DNA of 64,000 nt from Nemophila menziesii (lineage: Eukaryota > Streptophyta > Magnoliopsida > Boraginales > Hydrophyllaceae): positions 12,029,186 to 12,093,185 of the forward strand of contig JARWIR010000013.1 of assembly GCA_029959085.1 (NCBI GenBank). Direction: 5' to 3'. The position numbers and the translations under genes are program-made. The notes under the pieces are model-generated. The model did not search any database, was not told the DNA's origin, and worked only from the letters and a program-made list of their open reading frames with translations. Positions within the stretch are counted from its first letter, which is position 1. Every line of letters starts with the position of its first letter. Of this stretch, positions 24,946 to 36,424 are shown piece by piece.

Positions 24946-25085
24946 TTCATTTCAATTATAAAGTTATAAGTTTGTAAGAATAAAGGTTAACCACTTGAAA
25001 CTTGGGTGAAATCAGTGGTGATTTCAATCAAGTTCCAATTGAGTAACCTTCATTCTTATAATAGACTAAAGTAAATTGAAATGAA
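24946..25085. repeat. 140-nt inverted repeat (hairpin)
   Basis: The left arm TTCATTTCAATT...AAGAATAAAGG pairs with the right arm CCTTCATTCTT...AATTGAAATGAA. The tip is the perfect GAAATCA-GTGG-TGATTTC at 25008-25025. A partial, diverged copy of the tip region follows at about 25086-25130. It may be a MITE or a transcribed hairpin; sequence alone does not decide. Confidence 0.7.
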
Positions 25086-25771
25086 CAAGTGTTAAACACT
25101 TGAATACTTTGTGAAATTAGTGGTGATGCATTAAGAAACTTTAAACTATGAACCTAGGAAAACTCTTGCCTAAATTTATATTCACACATATAGTTGTTGT
25201 CCATTAAATTTTTTTACATTAAATACTTATATAAACAGTTAATTCAATTAATCATAATTAATAATTAATAACAAACTAATAAAATAATATTACACTCTAC
25301 TTATAATTTATGTTAACCGATAAGGAGGAGAAAGAAATTGAAAATCTATAGGTAAATCAGTTCACACTTAATCCAAGTTGTATTCCTATAATCTTCTCCA
25401 CGGTTGATGCATTGCTCGAGTTATCCGTCAAGAAAGAGCTTGAATTTTCAATTGGGTTGGGTCTTGATTCTCCTTCTAAGTCGTACAACTTCGAACCGAG
25501 TCAATGACTTCGAGTTCAAAGTAATTCTCCGATATAGAAAAAAAATAGCTCGAATTAATTTTTCATAATATTTTGACTATTACAAATATTAAATACAGTT
25601 GAAAAAAAAAATTGTTCACCAAAAAAATCATTAGGGAAAGTTTTTTTTTAACATATATCTGATAGATAAATTTTATGACAAACAGTCAAGCATTTTGGAC
25701 TTTTTTTATTTTTTATTATGCATTTTATTTAACTTAATGATCTTCTTCATTTAATATTTAAAGGGTGTTTG
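25086..25771. other. No gene recognised
   Basis: AT-rich DNA without a convincing ORF. Confidence 0.45.
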
Positions 25772-25772
25772 T

Positions 25773-25943
25773 AGGGGTGTATCCAGAATTTAGAATTGGA
25801 AAGGGCTATTATTCTAATTAAGGGGGCTATAATTTTTTTATTCATGTTTTTACCTATTTAAAAAAAATCAAACTAAATTGTATTGTAATCTCATAGGCAG
25901 GGGTGGGTTGCAGCCCACCCTAGCTTATCCCTAGATCCGCCCT
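25773..25943. mobile_element. Small MITE, Mutator-type (9- to 10-bp TSD)
   Basis: It begins AGGGGTGTATCCAG and ends CTAGATCCGCCCT, an imperfect inverted pair. The duplication GGGTGTTTG(T) is at 25763-25772 and 25944-25953. At about 171 bp it is non-coding. The end style (GATCC/CCGCC) matches the larger element at 27532-27942. Confidence 0.7.
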
Positions 25944-26143
25944 GGGTGTTTGTTCATATTTAATTGGATGTTAATTTAATTCATTAAAATATTAGATTGA
26001 TAAGAGAACTAGTTTTTTTCTAGCTGTTTCACATATAAATAATTATTAACTGATCTTTTTCATTAACAAGTAATCCATGTCATGAAAATTTTCTGATTAA
26101 AATAATTATATTAGTTTTTTAATGTAAGTTTTCGGTTTACGTT

Positions 26144-26520
26144 GGGTTTGTTTGGATTGAAGGATTGGAAGGGATAGGATTATATGAAAGGATAATAACA
26201 ATCTCTTCCTTTGTTTGGATTAGAAATAATTAAAGAGAAAAGTTTATTAAAGGATTCTTCTAATCCCTTGATATACTATATATTCAATCCTTTCAATTTT
26301 TTATTATTAGAAAAGAAAGATTCTTTTATTATGTCATACTATCTAAATTATCTTTATTTTTTATATATAAGATATATTACTAAGGGTATAAAAATTATTT
26401 AGTTATAAAAAAAATCTTTTTCTTCCATTATTCTTTTAGTTTAACTACCAAATATATGTAATCTTTTAATAAAATTCTTTCTTCTATTTTTATCTAGTCC
26501 AAACAAGATTTAATACTTTC
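26144..26520. mobile_element. Possible MITE with TTGTTTGGATTG-type ends
   Basis: The left end TTTGTTTGGATTGAAGGATT (about 26148) pairs imperfectly with GTCCAAACAAGA at about 26498-26510. The interior is AT-rich with further GTTTGGATT/AATCC inverted bits. TSD not resolved. Confidence 0.4.
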
Positions 26521-26977
26521 ATTTTCAATTATTTACGAAACTTCCGTTTCCTATCTTTTAACGTTGTGACTTCGGTTAGGTTTCCATCCATAACTCATTA
26601 AACTGATTGATTGAAACAATTGTTTTTATATATTGTTCATGTGATTCCTTACTTATATAAATTTATTCCACCTAGTAAATAATGCTAAATTTTTTAATTG
26701 TTGTTGCTTTTTTTTTGGACAAGAATTGTTGTTGCTTGTGGAGGCTTTTATATAGTTGCAATCGCTCATGGTGTCCAAGTGTATAATATTTTATTATTTT
26801 TTTTGGGCGTAGTGTACATTGTAATATTATATAGGTGAAATGTGATGAACTGCAATAAGCAATTGGGATAAAAAAATGTTGACCATTAACAGTTCAAAAA
26901 TATAGTTACCTACCAAAATATTCATGAAAATTAAAATAAAGTGAATCTTGAGTTGCGTTTTTATGTTGGGTATCACC
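26521..26977. other. No gene recognised
   Basis: AT-rich DNA, no ORF of note. Confidence 0.45.
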
Positions 26978-27152
26978 AAATGTGGCAATTAACCACCACA
27001 TCATAAATAATGTTTTAATGATATGTTTTTGGGTGATTTTTTTTTCCAAAACCTTTTCTAATGATAACCAACCTTGATCTGCTATATATGTTGGAACCAA
27101 CAATGACACTATATAAAATGTGGCAATTAACCACCACATCATAAATAATGTT
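26978..27152. repeat. 37-bp direct repeat, 138 bp apart
   Basis: A segment beginning AAATGTGGCAATTAACCACC occurs at 26978-27014 and again at 27116-27152. Its GTGGCAATTAACCACCAC core is itself palindromic. Non-coding. Confidence 0.8.
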
Positions 27153-27384
27153 CTTTTAGTAGGATTTGTTAGATTTCTTCATTTTTCTGGTTGCCACTAT
27201 AAAATTGGAAGCCCATTAGGAGATGGGTTTCGGATGACATGCTTCAGATGGGCTCTCTCTATTAGGAAGTATTATATTTATCATTTCAGTGTTTTATCAA
27301 AGTCCAATTTATTAGTTTCATATATACCTTATATTTTATTTATTTTTCCAAATATTGCATATCATTGTTATGATATATGATGTG

Positions 27385-28960
27385 ATAATTCTACTTGGCC
27401 AACCACCATCTCCATATGATTTTGTAATCTTTAAATACCATGTCCCTAAATCATTCCCCTCCTATGGCTCTATCATAAATTGTGGAGACGATCTTGTCCA
27501 AATATTTTGACTAGCTGGGTATATGAGAAGTAGTGGCAGATCCAGAAGTTAAATCGAGGAGGGTTTGAAATATACAAAAATTTAGGGATGAACGCTTTTC
27601 AAAAAAATTTAAGGTAAAAAAAACGATAATTAAACATATAATTAATAATATCAAAATACAAATATAAAAATTCAATATTTTAATTGAAAATCGCTTTTAG
27701 TTCTAAAATAATCAACCCCGGCTAGGATTCGAACACATGACCTCTAAGATAAATTTTAATATGCAAAGATAATAAACCACTAAGTTACAATGACTTGTAT
27801 ACTTTTTATTGCATGCACGTGTCAGATAACTTTTCTGTGAGAATTAATTATTTTTCGAGTCAAAATTACGTTGACGTATTTTAAAATTTACGAGTTCGGG
27901 GGGGCTTGAGCCTCCCCTAGGCCTAAGGTGGGTCCGCCCCAGATGAGAAGTAAATGTTCTACCGTTTCCTGCTCCATTTGACACCAGCTACATTCATTTA
28001 TTAGTGTGTATTTTCTCTTCTTAAGATTCTTATTTGTCGGTATAGCATTATTACAAGCTTTCTAAGCAAATATTCTATCTTTAGTAGGTACATTTGTTTT
28101 CCGAATACATTTCCAAAGATCAGCCTTGCATTTTCTTGTCCGTAGATGTCTGTGGGCACCGATAACCGCCTGTTCCATTAGGAGTTAATATCCTATTTTT
28201 GTAATATATTCACCATTTTTTGCGTGTGCCCAAATAAACTTATCCTCAACTTTAAGTTGTAAAATTTGTATTCGAGTAATTTGTGATATAATCGGACTTT
28301 GACAAAAATTATCTAACAATTTTGTGTTTCATTCTGTTGATCCTTCATACCATATTTGTGATACTGTCTCCAACATAGTTCCAGTCGACGTTTCTAGTTG
28401 TTGTTGGAGTATAAATCTCAATTAATCTGTTCTCCGCCTTCTTCTATCAGTTCAAACTTTTAGTTGAGTTGGCAAGTTAACAGTTTCCATTGAGATTCTA
28501 GCCATTGGTGATTTCATATGTCAATATTTGTCCCATTTACAATTTAAGATATCTCATTATTTTTGGAGAAAATCCCGACCTTCCAATATACTTGTCCATG
28601 ACCATGTACGACTATATCTTAATTTTACATCCACAAATTTAGATTTATGAAAGTAAATACCTATTAAGAGTTTGGTTGCTAGTGTATCTGGATTATTTAG
28701 TATTTTCATGCTTGGGCCACCACCATTGTCGTATTCATTCTTATGAAATCTGTAAAACTCATTCCTCCTAGCATTTTCTCGACAACTGGTTTTTACAAAG
28801 ATATTTGTAGTTTTTTACGAGATATTTTTATTGCTTGTAGATTACCTAATATTATTTAATTCTTCAACAAGATATAGGGATGAAAATAGTTACGATATGT
28901 CATAGAAACATACGCTTTAGAGAGGAGATTTAGTCTTTTCTAATGATTTCTAAAATTTTC
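27385..28960 (-). pseudogene. LINE remnant (RT thumb and zf-RVT), split by a MITE
   Basis: Minus strand. GGMSFTDFIRMNTTM (about 28730-28780) is the GGMGFRD...LAMLAKQ segment of RT. CSWCQMEQETVEHLLL (about 27945-28000) is the zf-RVT zinc motif. The frame continues left of the inserted MITE as SQNIWTRSSPQF (about 27480-27520). There are many stops. This is an old LINE of the same general class as the others here. Confidence 0.7.
27532..27942. mobile_element. Mutator-type MITE, 411 bp, 9-bp TSD
   Basis: It starts GTGGCAGATCCAGAAG and ends GGGTCCGCCCCAG, imperfect inverted ends. ATGAGAAGT is duplicated at 27523-27531 and 27943-27951. Removing the element joins two parts of the same LINE frame, so the target site can be reconstructed. 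Interior is non-coding. Confidence 0.78.
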
Positions 28961-29329
28961 TTTAGGGTCTTCGTATTAGTCCGCACATTAAAAATTCATT
29001 TGGAAGGCGACCATAACATGTTGTCATAATATAAAGATAGATATAAGAGTTACTGACATGCGATGTGCAAGCACGTTTTTGTTTGGGTTTGGTAATGATA
29101 AAATCAACATTGTAAGCATATACCTTTTTCCTGATGAATATGTTCCATATACGTGATTGAATAGACTCGTTAGTCATCTTACGATTAATTTTTCTACCTA
29201 TAGGTTTGTTGGTTCAATTCTCCTTTCACTTAACTATGCTAAAGATATGGTAAGAGTATAAAAATTGGAGGATATTATGTTATTAGCAACACATTAAGTG
29301 TTGTAAATTTGGATTAGTCGTCATAATGC
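28961..29329. other. No gene recognised
   Basis: A minus-strand ORF (28962-29177) has no recognisable domain; it may be further LINE decay. Confidence 0.4.
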
Positions 29330-29830
29330 TATTTTTCAGGGTTCTTGTCACGATCCTTTGGTTACGGTTTATGATTCTTATGGATCTTGTGATGAGCTAG
29401 CCAAGGCTTTAGCCCTAAGATCTGGGGATACTCATACGTATAACAATATGCAGGGTTAATTTTTTGAATCCCTGGGTTATGGTTGCGATATGTACCCAAT
29501 GTGCGATTAATTGTTTATAGTTAGGAATAATAGGTGGTGTCCCAGACTCTGATACAGATACTGACTTAGGTGCAGCTCAATCTGTTTCCTTTATTATAAT
29601 TAAGGAAATAATGAGCGCAACCTCTGGCCCTACTGGACCCCACTTTGTTAGATATGTTTATGTTAATTGTGACGTATGTTGGAATTTGACTAATTTGGTT
29701 GGTTCAGTTGGTTGTTATGTCAAGAACGCAAGAGGAAAGCTAGTAAAAAGGAAGACTTGGAAATTTAAAGCTCATTCGCCGATGGAAGTGAAAGCCTTAG
29801 GTGTGATCTTTGCGTGTATGATTACATAAC
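29330..29830 (+). pseudogene. LINE RNase H fragments, plus strand
   Basis: DSYGSCDELAKALALRSGD (about 29368-29425) resembles the VADALAK end of a LINE RNase H. YVNCDVCWNLTNLVGSVGC and KFKAHSPMEVKALGVIFAC (29611-29829) match the start of RNase H and the helix with the catalytic Glu. The order is C-terminal piece then N-terminal piece, so this is two insertions or a rearrangement. Confidence 0.6.
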
Positions 29831-29973
29831 ACTAGCCTAAAGATACCACCATCAATAAAAACGACTACGCTAATGCTATCATACCTCTGTTGCATTCGTC
29901 ATTCACCCCCTGAAGAAGATTTGTAATAATTTAGATGAAATTAAATTTTATAAGTATAATTGTAATCTTTATT

Positions 29974-32752
29974 GGGGCAACTCCCAATTAATTACACGAA
30001 AACTAAAATTATTCTCAATTAACTATAATTTCAAGTTAATTCCCAATTAATAACAAAAAGTTAGAAGTTTACCAAAATACTCATAAGCCTATTAATTATT
30101 ACTTTAATTATATATATCATTTGATTCTTATTATCTTCACCATTTATTATAATGATATTTATTTATTTTCTTCACCACCACCACCCACCCCAACCACCAC
30201 CCCCACCACCACACTACCCCTCACCCCACCACCACCATCACCACCACCATTATTCTCCGCCGTCCACCACCTTCGCCCATAACCACCACCGACTAGTTTC
30301 GTCAACACCCATCACCACCAACTAATTCCATCACACGCGCGCGTCGGTGAATTTTTTTTAGAAAAATCATAACTAATTCTAAAAAAATCGTAAAATATAA
30401 AAAAGTCACATTTTTTGACGAGACAAATTAATATTTACATCTCTGAATTTTTTTGATTTTTTTGAATTTATTTATTTAGTTTTTATTTTTATTTTTTAAT
30501 TTCGAAAATCCAATTTATGTGTTGCTATAACACACAAAAAAAGATTTCCTAAATTCCACAATACGCGCGCGTCCGTGATTTTTTTATATAAAAAATCATA
30601 ATTAAATAAAAAATCAAAAAAATTAAAAAAATTATATTTTTTGATGTGGCAAGTTTATATCTACATTACAGAATTTTTTTGATTTTATTTGATTTATTTT
30701 TATTTTTAAATTTCGATATTCAGTTTTATGTGTTCCCACAACACACAAAAATATATTTATGTATTCCTACAACACATAAAATAATAAAATGAATCTAAAG
30801 CATTCTCTTCTTTAACAAAATCGTTTTTTCTCTTTATTAATCACATATACAATATTTGTCCTCGTTTCTAACTATCTTTTTGTCCAACCCTTTTTTATTA
30901 TTTTGTGCGACTGTAATACACAAAACAGTCATTTGTGTATTACAGTAACACACAAAACAGTCATTCGTGCATTACAGTAACACACAAATTGATTTTTTCT
31001 TTTCCAATCGTACCGAGCGGTTTATGTGTTCATGTGATACACAAACTCACATACTGAAAAGGGCATGACTAAAAGGGAATACATGATTTTGTGTGTTGGT
31101 GTAGTACACAAATAACTGTTTTGTGTATTAAATTAACACACAAAATAACAAAAAGAGGTTGGATAAAAAGATAATACATCAAGATAGTAAAAAACAAGTA
31201 AAAATAGGTTATATGCAATTAATAAAGAGAAAAAACAGGGTATATGCAGTTATTTTATGTGTTCCTACAATACACAAAAATATATTTATGTATTCATGTA
31301 ACACACAAAATTATAAAATCAATCTAAAGCATTTTTATTTAACAAAATCGTTTTTTTCTCTTTATTAGTCACATATACAATATTTGTACACGTTTTTAAC
31401 TATCTTGATGTATTAACTTTTTGTCCATCCCTTTTTTTTTAATTTTGTGTGTTGCTATAATACACAAAATAGTCATTTGTGTATTACAATAACATACAAA
31501 TTCATTTTTTCTCTTCCAGTCAAACCGACCAGTTTGTGTGTTCATGTGATACACAAAATCACATACTGAAAAGGGCATGACCAAAAAGGAATACATGATT
31601 TTGTGTGTTGTTGTAATACACAATAACTGTTTTGTGTATTAGATCAACACACAAAATAACAAAAAGAGTTTAGACAAAAAGATAATACATCAAGATAGTA
31701 ACAAACAAGTAAAAATAGGGTATATGCAATTTATATAGAGAAAAAATGATTTTGTTAAAGAAAGGAATGTTTTGGATTGATTCTATGATTTTGTGTATTA
31801 CAGGAATAAATAAATATATTTTTGTGTATTGTAGATACACATAAAACTGAATATCGAAAGTTTTAAAAAAATTTAAAAAAAATCAAAAAAATCAATGATG
31901 TAGATATGAACTTGCCCAGTCAAAAAATACAATTTTTTTTAATTTTACTGATTTCTTTGGATTTATTTATAAATTTTATATAAAAAAAATTCACGGACGC
32001 GCGCGTGTTGTGGAATTTGGAAAAGCTTTTTTTGTGTGTTACAGCAACACATAAAACGGATTATCGAAATTAAAAATAAATTAATTAATTTTAAAAAATC
32101 AGAAAAATCCATAAACGTACATATTAATTTGACTCATCCAAAAATGAATTTTTTTTTTTTTTACAATTTTTTTAAGAATTAGTTTGAATTCTTTTAAAAA
32201 AAAATCACAGACGTGTGCGTGTGATGGATTTAGTTGGTGGTGATTGGTGGTGACGGAACTAGTTGGTGGTGGTTATAGGCGAAGGTGGTGGTCGGCGGAG
32301 AATAATGGTGGTGATGGTGGTAGGTGGGGGTGGGGGTGGTGGTAGGTGGGAATGGTGGTAGGGGTGTTGGGGTGGTTGGGGTGGTGGGTGGTGGGTGGTT
32401 GGGGTGGATGGTGGTGGGGGTAGTGGGGTTGGTGTGGTGGTGGCCGGTGGATAATGTATGAGGTGGTGGTGATAGTCGGTGGTAAATGCATGAGGTGGTG
32501 GTGGTAATCAGTGGTGTGGCCGGATTTTATAATACAAAGAAAACAAAATAAGTGATATATTATGAATATTATATAATAAATATAAAAAAGAAATAATTAA
32601 AATGACATTAAGGGTAATAGTGGTAGGTAAATATGACAAATTGTTTGATTGAGAATTAATCCTTTAAACTATGAGTAAGTAGGAAGAATTTCCCCCCTTC
32701 CTTTTTTTTGGAAATGGAATTTGAGGATTCGTAATTAATTGGAATTATCCCA
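29974..32752. mobile_element. 2.8-kb foldback element A, long nested inverted repeats
   Basis: Ends GGGGCAACTCCCAATTAATT and AATTAATTGGAATTATCCCA are inverted. Inside come CCA/GGT arrays (about 30170-30300, 32225-32520), then CGCGCGCG motifs placed symmetrically at about 30337, 30566, 31993 and 32207, and an interior full of TTTTGTGT...ACACAAAA quasi-palindromes. The two halves are near mirror images about 31280. No transposase is present; ORFs inside are low-complexity. No clear TSD. Compare element B at 46269-49113. Confidence 0.72.
30738..31750. repeat. Tandem duplication (period 512 bp) in the core of foldback A
   Basis: The segment with CATACTGAAAAGGGCATGAC occurs at 31050 and 31562. 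The surrounding about 490 bp (GTGTTCC.ACAA.ACACAAAA through ATACATCAAGATAGTA) is repeated in the same order with scattered differences. Element B has only one such unit. Confidence 0.78.
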
Positions 32753-32914
32753 TTTTTCTTTCTTTTTTGATCATAGAAACAAAAACTCGGTGCCCGATTC
32801 CGTGGCAAAATTAAAGTTAAACGACGTTTTTTAGGCAGTGGAGGTCTTATCCACCTTCCTAATTAGCTAAATCTTAGCCCGTGGCTTCGATCCAATATGG
32901 ATGGAGTTATTTGT
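32753..32914. other. Short intergenic stretch
   Basis: Nothing recognised between foldback A and the next repeat element. Confidence 0.4.
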
Positions 32915-32919
32915 GTAAC

Positions 32920-34436
32920 TGGTGTCGCCTAAGGTGTGATAAAATAATGATATAAATAAGTGCAAATAAACACCTTAAGCTGAGCATGGTTCAGCAAGTA
33001 TACAGATCGTATGCAAGTTTTAACGAATAAGTAGAATTCGTTCCTCAGGGACTACGAAGGTTAAGAAGAACTTATGCAAATATTCAAGTGCAAATAATTA
33101 AGCTAGAATAATAATACGCAAGAGAAAGAAAGAAAGATAGATTTTAATTTGGTTTTTAATAAAGGAAAATTAAACTACTAAACTAAAGACAGAAAGTAAA
33201 TAAAAGAAAAGAAAAGAAGATAGTATGAAAGTTTAGCTTGAGTAATTAGCATGTAATCCCTACTAGTTTTGCCGTTCTAAACATGTAAGGATGAATTATG
33301 TAGTATTTCAATAATCGGTTCCAATTGCGCTAGGTAGTTTAAAATAGGGTTTACCTGTGTCAATAAGGAGTCCTAAGCAAACTGTTCCTGCAATTGGTTA
33401 AATAGCAATACACTAAACCATGGTGGTTATCTAGTTAGGTTGATTTGTCAGATCTAAACCTTATTCTAGACGTTATGTGCTAATCCTATAGTTAAACACT
33501 GTTGTCAATGGTGACCTAACTACTATGATGGTAATTCTATATGGCTGCAGTCCACAAGAACACAGAATATAAACCCAAACACATAAACAGAGAATAAAAA
33601 CAATAATTCAATTTAAAACATAAAATTCTCAAATTAGATAGATGTCAATCAAAACTAGGGTTCATACATATATGCTAAAACTCAAGCTAAATAGAATTTA
33701 GTTCATACTAAGAAAAGAAAAGAAAAGAATTACAAAATTAAAGGTTGAAGGAGACATAATTGATGCACAACTCCTTCCAGACTTCTCTTCTTGTTGTAAG
33801 CTTCGCCCTGACCTTAAGGTTTGGTCAAGGATGATTTTCTAATGTTAAGAGGTTGTATTTATAGTGTATAGGTTGACCTAATTCGTTTTCTTGAAGGAAA
33901 AGGTAAATATTGGACTTCTAGCCCAACTCAAATTCGTAGCCCAAAAACATGGAATCAACCCCGTTTTTGTTTTGGTCATAACAGCTTCAATACTCATCCG
34001 ATTGACGCGTATGAGTACTCGAAATTCATCGTCTCGGAAAGATCTTTAACTTTGCTCTTGATAGTTTCTCCAGATTCTTCACCGATTTTGAGATATAAGC
34101 TGATTTGTGGTCGTAGGTGCTGGAATTCAGATTTAAGGCAGCTTTTCCTTTTCCATATTTTTAGCTTTTACTTCCTTTATCTTCAATTTCCATGTTGATC
34201 TCTTTCCTTTAGCTCTTAGACTTTGACTTGGACTCTAATTAATTACCATATATCTCTAAAACTTCACACTAAATAAATAATTAAACCCAATATGCTCTAA
34301 AAATAATAATTAATTAATTCAAGACACAAAATAAGAAAGTGTACTAAATCATGCGAAAATCGACATATATACTAATAAATACGCCTAAAATGATGTCTTC
34401 AACTAATAATAAATCATCACAAATGGGGAGACATCA
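32920..34436 (-). mobile_element. 1.5-kb TG...CA repeat with 5-bp TSD (solo-LTR-like), copy 1
   Basis: It begins TGGTGTCGCCTAAGGTGTGA and ends TCACAAATGGGGAGACATCA. The 5-bp GTAAC flanks it (32915-32919, 34437-34441). A second copy in reverse orientation is at 56443-57968, almost the same length (1517 vs 1526 bp) and also with a 5-bp TSD. TG...CA ends and a 5-bp TSD suggest a solo LTR, but the ends are also imperfectly inverted (TGGTGTCGCC / TGATGTCTCC). No coding capacity. Confidence 0.8.
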
Positions 34437-34469
34437 GTAACTTACTCATTATTTTGATATAGGCTTCCG

Positions 34470-34773
34470 ATTTATTAAAATAAATGGTTATGGTTTAAAA
34501 CCAAAGTAGATAGGAAACATAACCATTGTTTAACCATGGTTAAAATTATTAGGCTATGGTTTTAAAATATATAACCATTAGGTAAAACCATTAGGCTAAC
34601 ATTTTAGATATACATAAAAAATATATAACTGAAATCCGTCTATTTTTCTATATGTTTTTCATATTTTATAACAATTTAGGTAAAATATTATATTCAAATC
34701 GCAAATCCAAAAACCAATATTAAATTTAACAAATTAAGTAACAAATACACAATTTAATGAGAAAATAACACAT

Positions 34774-34839
<66 letters not shown>

Positions 34840-35069
34840 ATTTTTCTTATATGTGTGATTTTGTTTTACTTTTTTTGCATATGTGAGACTTAGTTCGGTT
34901 ATGGTTAAAAATTGAAATATTGGTTTAAAAAACCGAAACCTAATGTTCTGGTTATGGTTTTAGAAAGTGTAACGAATGATTAAAACTGTTAGGTTATGAA
35001 ATTTAATAAAATACATGGTTATGGTTTTCAATTTTATTTATGGTTAACTAGACAATTTCCATCCCTAAT
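34470..35069. mobile_element. MITE remnant with TGGTTATGGTTT repeats and an AT microsatellite
   Basis: Repeated AACCATTAGG / TGGTTATGGTTT motifs in both orientations surround an (AT)n run at about 34780-34836. The right end TTTCCATCCCTA (about 35058-35069) resembles a hAT MITE end. The left end was not found. Confidence 0.4.
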
Positions 35070-36203
35070 GAGGCACTAACGTTGCAAAATACCAAAAATA
35101 TCCTCAAATATAAGACAAAATACAATTGACAAGTGAGAAACGATGAGAACTATTAATGGTGACACTGAATACCAACAATAATGACGCTTGACGTTTTACT
35201 AGAAAGAAAGATCTCGAGTAACAACAATCTGTGGTGGCGTTTTGCTTCAGCCACCAGCATCCATGGCATCAACGTGAGTAGAAACAACATGAGCTCCATT
35301 GTCCACTGAGCTTTGTCGATTGAGTTTCGACCTATGTAGGCGTCTTCGAACACAAACGTAAGATCTTCAATCCACCACATGTTTTTCAGCTAGTTTATTC
35401 AACAGAGTTGTTTTATAAATATGTGTTCCATTAAAGAAGTTATATTCAAGCACCCATTGCTCAAGCTTTGGACCACAAATACACTCCATTTTCTAGCAAG
35501 ATAGAGGATTTCAGAATGAGAGTGGGGTTTCAAACTTGGAAGTGTTTTTTGTGATTTAGTTTTAGAGTTTAGAATGTAATATATAGTAGGGGTGCACACA
35601 TATGTTAGCTATCCGACCGCGGGGGGTTAAAAACACTACCCAATCCGATGAGTGTGGGTTTTACTTTTTAACCTCCCACCCAACCCTAACACTATGTTAA
35701 CCATCTATTTAGGGTTAATTGGATCAGGTTTGGGTTCGGTCAAACTTTGGTCAACGACGTATTTTTATCAGGGTTGATCGGATTAGAGTCGGTTTCAGGT
35801 AGTTTTCAAGTAGTTTTCGGGTTTAGTCAAACTTTAAGGTTGAAAGATTTAAAATTTAAATAAATAAACAATTTGTACGGTGACACTCAGACTAGTTTAC
35901 TACCTAAAATATAAAATTCCAGTTGGAAAGTATTGTAAAATAATTTTTTTAGCCTCATTTACACGATTGATTGCAGATCCATTTTATTTACGTATGAGAA
36001 ATGAGTGGTTATATAGAATGAAGTCCCCAATTTCTTTTACATGTTCAAGATCCAACCAAATGGGACTCCCCGCTTCATAATGATCATAAATGGACTCTCG
36101 ACATGGCTTATACAAAAGAACCCACAATTGCAGTTCACTATAAAATGTAGTCCCTGGTTAGATTATAGGGACTCCTTGCTTTAGGTAGATTAGTTAGGTA
36201 AAT
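35070..36203. other. No gene recognised; hAT-like end at 35588
   Basis: Two minus-strand ORFs (35153-35380, 35399-35599) have no known motif. TAGGGGTGCACACA at 35588 followed by GGTT/AACC repeats resembles a hAT MITE end without a clear partner. Confidence 0.4.
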
Positions 36204-36215
36204 AACATCTTCCAC

Positions 36216-36412
36216 CACTCAATTGGCCAGAACCTTTCTATTTTGCACTTAAAGGGTATATAGTGAGAGGTACAAGGTTCGAATCCCCTACTTGAACATA
36301 GGTTACCTAGTCCTGATTTACCTACGGGTATGCATGGGGAGACGTGCACATTCCCCATGGGATTAGTCGTGGATGCGCGAATTGGCCCGAACCATCCACA
36401 TACCAATAAAAG
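36216..36412 (+). mobile_element. tRNA-derived SINE, plus strand, 12-bp TSD
   Basis: Box B-like GGTTCGAATCCCC lies at about 36270. The downstream GGGATTAGTCGTGG...GCGCGAATTGGCCCGAAC is a segment common in plant SINEs. AACATCTTCCAC is repeated at 36204-36215 and 36413-36424. It is a different family from the SINEs at 10501 and 50215. It is not a tRNA gene, because no acceptor or anticodon stem can be formed around box B. Confidence 0.8.
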
Positions 36413-36424
36413 AACATCTTCCAC

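Noticed and set aside
32273..32491. Pro/His-rich ORF on the minus strand
   Set aside because: It is a read-through of the GGT array in foldback A.
29965..32761. 9-bp target-site duplication for foldback A
   Set aside because: The nine bases next to each end (ATCTTTATT and TTTTTCTTT) do not match.
36262..36290. Possible tRNA gene from the GGTTCGAATCCCC word
   Set aside because: No cloverleaf can be formed and a 12-bp TSD encloses a longer SINE body.
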